Assembly (NCBI GenBank): GCA_009925875.1 | Contig: RFQD01000067.1 | Location: 1-7,020 of the forward strand | Length of the DNA stretch: 7,020 nucleotides | From: Microbacteriaceae bacterium | GTDB lineage: Bacteria > Actinomycetota > Actinomycetes > Actinomycetales > Microbacteriaceae | Reading direction: 5' to 3' | In this document: positions 5,502 to 7,020 of the stretch, piece after piece | How the letters are laid out: every line of letters begins with the position of its first letter | Numbering within the stretch: position 1 is the first letter of the stretch | Notes under the pieces: generated by a model | Databases searched by the model: none | What the model saw: only the letters and a program-made list of their open reading frames with translations | Told to the model about the DNA's origin: nothing | Position numbers and translations under genes: made by a program

Positions 5502-6569
5502 CTACGAGACGCGGTTTGTCACACCGAGCGCTAACTCTCGGAGAGCCGTCACGGTGTCCGACGATATCGACGACTCATCGAGCGCACTGAGTGCTTGGCC
5601 CGTAATGAGTCTTTCAACCTCGTCATGAGCGCCACATTCCACGAGAGTCGATCGCACCGATGCAATTTGCTCCGGCGAAAGACCGCGATCACCCAGGAGA
5701 TCGTTCAGCGACCGAATGGACGCGTCGTCGAGTCGCTCCATGGCCACGGCGATGAGCACGGTGCGTTTTCCCTCGCGAATATCGTCACCAGCGGGCTTGC
5801 CAGTGACGTCGGGGTCGCCGAATACACCGAGCATGTCATCGCGTAATTGGAAGGCGACGCCCAACGGCAGGCCAAACGCACGTAGTCCATCAAGCTCGTC
5901 ATCATTTGCGCCGGCGAAGGCCGCTCCGATGACGAGGGGAGCTTCTATCGAGTACTTGGCGGATTTGAACACCACGACTCGACTGGCCCGATCGAGTGCG
6001 TCCGTGATGGAAACGGTCGGCCACGCCCGTTCTTCGACAACATCGAGATATTGACCCAATGTGACTTCTCTCCGCATGCGGTCGAATTCTCGCCGTGTGC
6101 GTTCACGCGTGAGTGAATCGAGCGGACTGAGTGCGTGAGCAATGAGTTCGTCGCAATAGGCGAGGAGTAAGTCGCCGAACAGAAGAGCGGCGTTGATTCC
6201 GAACGAGGCGCCATCGCCTGACCATCCGGATTCCGCATGGAGTTGCTCGAAGGCGCGATGCGCCGAGGGCTTGCCACGACGAGTATCCGAGCTGTCCATG
6301 ATGTCATCGTGCACAAGGGCAGCGGCGTGAAAAACCTCGAGCGCGGTTGCGATGTCAATAGCATGGTCGGTCACGGTTGCGTCATGAATTCGATACCCGT
6401 GAATGGCGCAGAGTGCTCGAAAACGTTTTCCGCCCGTGAGGAATTGACGGGCAAAGGTATCGAAGCTGGAAACGTCGCGACCGAGGGCGTACATGTCGGA
6501 CGCTCGCTGTTCGAGAAATCCTTGCAGCCGCTCGTTGACACGAGAAACCCACTGATCACGTTCTGGCAC
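5502..6569 (-). CDS. Trans-isoprenyl (polyprenyl) diphosphate synthase, GGPP-synthase-like
   Basis: A 355-residue head-to-tail prenyltransferase condensing isopentenyl diphosphate with allylic diphosphates. Signature elements are intact: TGGKRFR (45-51) for diphosphate binding; the first Asp-rich motif HDDIMDSSDTRRG (87-99, Asp88/89/92); GQYLD (172-176); FKSAKYS (201-207) with Lys202; and the second Asp-rich region QLRDDMLGVFGD (241-252), followed by GKPAGDDIREGKRT (257-270). The fifth residue before the first Asp motif is small (Ala83), with Phe80 further upstream, so the product is probably C20 or longer; exact chain length cannot be fixed from sequence. The product would feed menaquinone side chains, carotenoids or other isoprenoids. 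It occupies the place of M. tuberculosis idsA2 (Rv2173), but orthology is inferred. The GTG at 6569 is chosen because a -10 box lies six bases before it; no Shine-Dalgarno is present. Confidence 0.92.
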   Translation of the reverse strand: MPERDQWVSRVNERLQGFLEQRASDMYALGRDVSSFDTFARQFLTGGKRFRALCAIHGYRIHDATVTDHAIDIATALEVFHAAALVHDDIMDSSDTRRGKPSAHRAFEQLHAESGWSGDGASFGINAALLFGDLLLAYCDELIAHALSPLDSLTRERTRREFDRMRREVTLGQYLDVVEERAWPTVSITDALDRASRVVVFKSAKYSIEAPLVIGAAFAGANDDELDGLRAFGLPLGVAFQLRDDMLGVFGDPDVTGKPAGDDIREGKRTVLIAVAMERLDDASIRSLNDLLGDRGLSPEQIASVRSTLVECGAHDEVERLITGQALSALDESSISSDTVTALRELALGVTNRVS

Positions 6570-6575
6570 CCGCCT

Positions 6576-6581
6576 AGCCTA
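6576..6581 (-). promoter_or_regulatory. -10 box giving a leaderless prenyl synthase transcript
   Basis: The minus strand reads TAGGCT (6581-6576), then six bases, then GTG at 6569, so transcription should start at or next to the start codon. No purine-rich ribosome binding site is placed usefully upstream. No good -35 is visible at 16-18 bases. Confidence 0.5.
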
Positions 6582-6598
6582 TCCGCGACAACCGGGGT

Positions 6599-6604
6599 TA
6601 CACT
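6599..6604 (+). promoter_or_regulatory. Candidate -10 box for the DUF3040 gene
   Basis: TACACT at 6599-6604 fits TANNNT. A start near 6611 would leave a leader of about 38 bases that carries the Shine-Dalgarno GAGGGGA (6638-6644). This box and the oppositely oriented TAGGCT at 6576-6581 are 17 bases apart, so the two divergent promoters overlap and may compete for RNA polymerase. Confidence 0.4.
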
Positions 6605-6648
6605 CTCTCTAGCGAAGGAAACTTAGCGAGAGCGCACGAGGGGACACC

Positions 6649-7020
6649 ATGCCACTTTCCGAACACGAGCAGCGACTGCTCGACGAGATGGAACGCAATC
6701 TTTACGGTCGGGATGCCGATGTCGTGTCGACCCGTGGCACAGGTTTGCGCCCCAACTACCGAGCACTGACTCTCGGAATTGTTCTCGCCGTCGCAGGTAT
6801 CGGTGTCATGGTCGGTGCCGTCATGTCGCAGCTCATCGTGGCGGGATTGATCGGTTTCGTGGTGACGTTCGCGGGCACCCTCGTTGCAAGCCGGCCACTC
6901 CGCGATTCAGCCCCATCTGCAGGGAGCTCGTCACAGCGTCGTTCCGCACAGAGCTCGTCGTTCATGGAACGGATGCAGCGTCAATGGGACCAGAGTAATT
7001 TTCCTCCATTTTCCTCCACT
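6649..7020 (+). CDS. DUF3040 small membrane protein (3' end outside the window)
   Basis: 124 codons are visible without a stop. The start MPLSEHEQRLLDEMERNLY is the hallmark of DUF3040 proteins, small actinobacterial membrane proteins encoded beside mraZ and the division cluster (Rv2169c in M. tuberculosis). Two hydrophobic segments follow (about 39-58 and 61-81), probably a hairpin in the membrane. A Ser-rich polar stretch comes next, then FMERMQRQWDQ (105-115), typical of the family's end. ATG at 6649 has GAGGGGA four bases upstream. Family members usually stop soon after the 'RWD' region, but here the frame continues as NFPPFSST through a 10-bp tandem repeat. The biochemical role of DUF3040 is unknown; a link to cell-envelope growth is inferred from position only. 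Confidence 0.85.
   Translation, partial: MPLSEHEQRLLDEMERNLYGRDADVVSTRGTGLRPNYRALTLGIVLAVAGIGVMVGAVMSQLIVAGLIGFVVTFAGTLVASRPLRDSAPSAGSSSQRRSAQSSSFMERMQRQWDQSNFPPFSST
6999..7018. repeat. 10-bp tandem repeat resembling MraZ operator boxes
   Basis: TTTTCCTCCA occurs twice, exactly head to tail, at 6999-7008 and 7009-7018, followed by CT at the window edge. On the other strand it reads AGTGGAGGAAAATGGAGGAAAA. MraZ binds direct repeats with a 10-bp period (TGGGN plus 5-base spacers in E. coli; AAAGTG-type units in Mycoplasma), and the period and the AAAATGG/AGTGG cores fit. mraZ is the expected next gene after DUF3040, so this is probably the start of its operator; more copies may lie beyond the edge. 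Confidence 0.6.

Noticed and set aside
5716..6054. Open frame of 112 codons on the plus strand inside the prenyl synthase gene
   Set aside because: It is antisense to the conserved second Asp-rich region and its Ser/Arg/Pro-rich product looks like a shadow.
1..7020. Mobile elements, CRISPR arrays, tRNA or rRNA genes, phage genes
   Set aside because: No transposase or integrase, no terminal inverted repeats, no spaced repeat array and no RNA gene fold were seen; the gene order is that of a conserved core region.

Overview
The window looks like the chromosome of a moderately GC-rich actinobacterium. Gene content, gene order, frequent GTG starts, starts with a -10 box right in front of them, and a PASTA-type Ser/Thr kinase all agree with this. 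The best fit is Micrococcales, probably Microbacteriaceae; that narrower placement rests on remembered protein style and gene order, not on a search. No mobile element, CRISPR array, rRNA or tRNA was seen.

Layout. Positions 1-54 hold the first 18 codons of a minus-strand gene, possibly a FadD15-type acyl-CoA ligase. A divergent promoter region (55-209) leads to a plus-strand plsC-family acyltransferase (210-899), a possible terminator, and a class II DAHP synthase (980-2353). Converging on it from the minus strand are a LysM secreted protein (about 4335-4892, possibly to 5024) and a transmembrane Ser/Thr kinase with four PASTA repeats (2374-4263). On the plus strand from 5128 is a small winged-helix protein of the Rv2175c family whose C-terminal tail is out of frame. 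It converges on a minus-strand trans-polyprenyl diphosphate synthase (5502-6569). Divergent from that, a DUF3040 membrane protein starts at 6649 and runs off the end, reading into a 10-bp tandem repeat that resembles MraZ operator sites.

The order plsC, aroG, PASTA kinase, Rv2175c, polyprenyl synthase, DUF3040 matches from memory the Mycobacterium tuberculosis stretch Rv2182c, Rv2178c (aroG), Rv2176 (pknL), Rv2175c, Rv2173 (idsA2), Rv2169c, which lies just before mraZ and the division and cell-wall (dcw) cluster. The kinase is therefore best read as the PknL orthologue and the winged-helix protein as its likely substrate. Membrane lipid synthesis, entry into aromatic amino acid synthesis, peptidoglycan sensing and isoprenoid supply sit side by side at the edge of the dcw cluster.

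This is mostly an ordinary conserved core region and no new system is evident. The points worth a second look are the +1 frameshift in the Rv2175c homologue, the apparently leaderless starts (kinase, Rv2175c homologue, prenyl synthase), the MraZ-like repeats overlapping the DUF3040 coding end, and the LysM gene next to a PASTA kinase.
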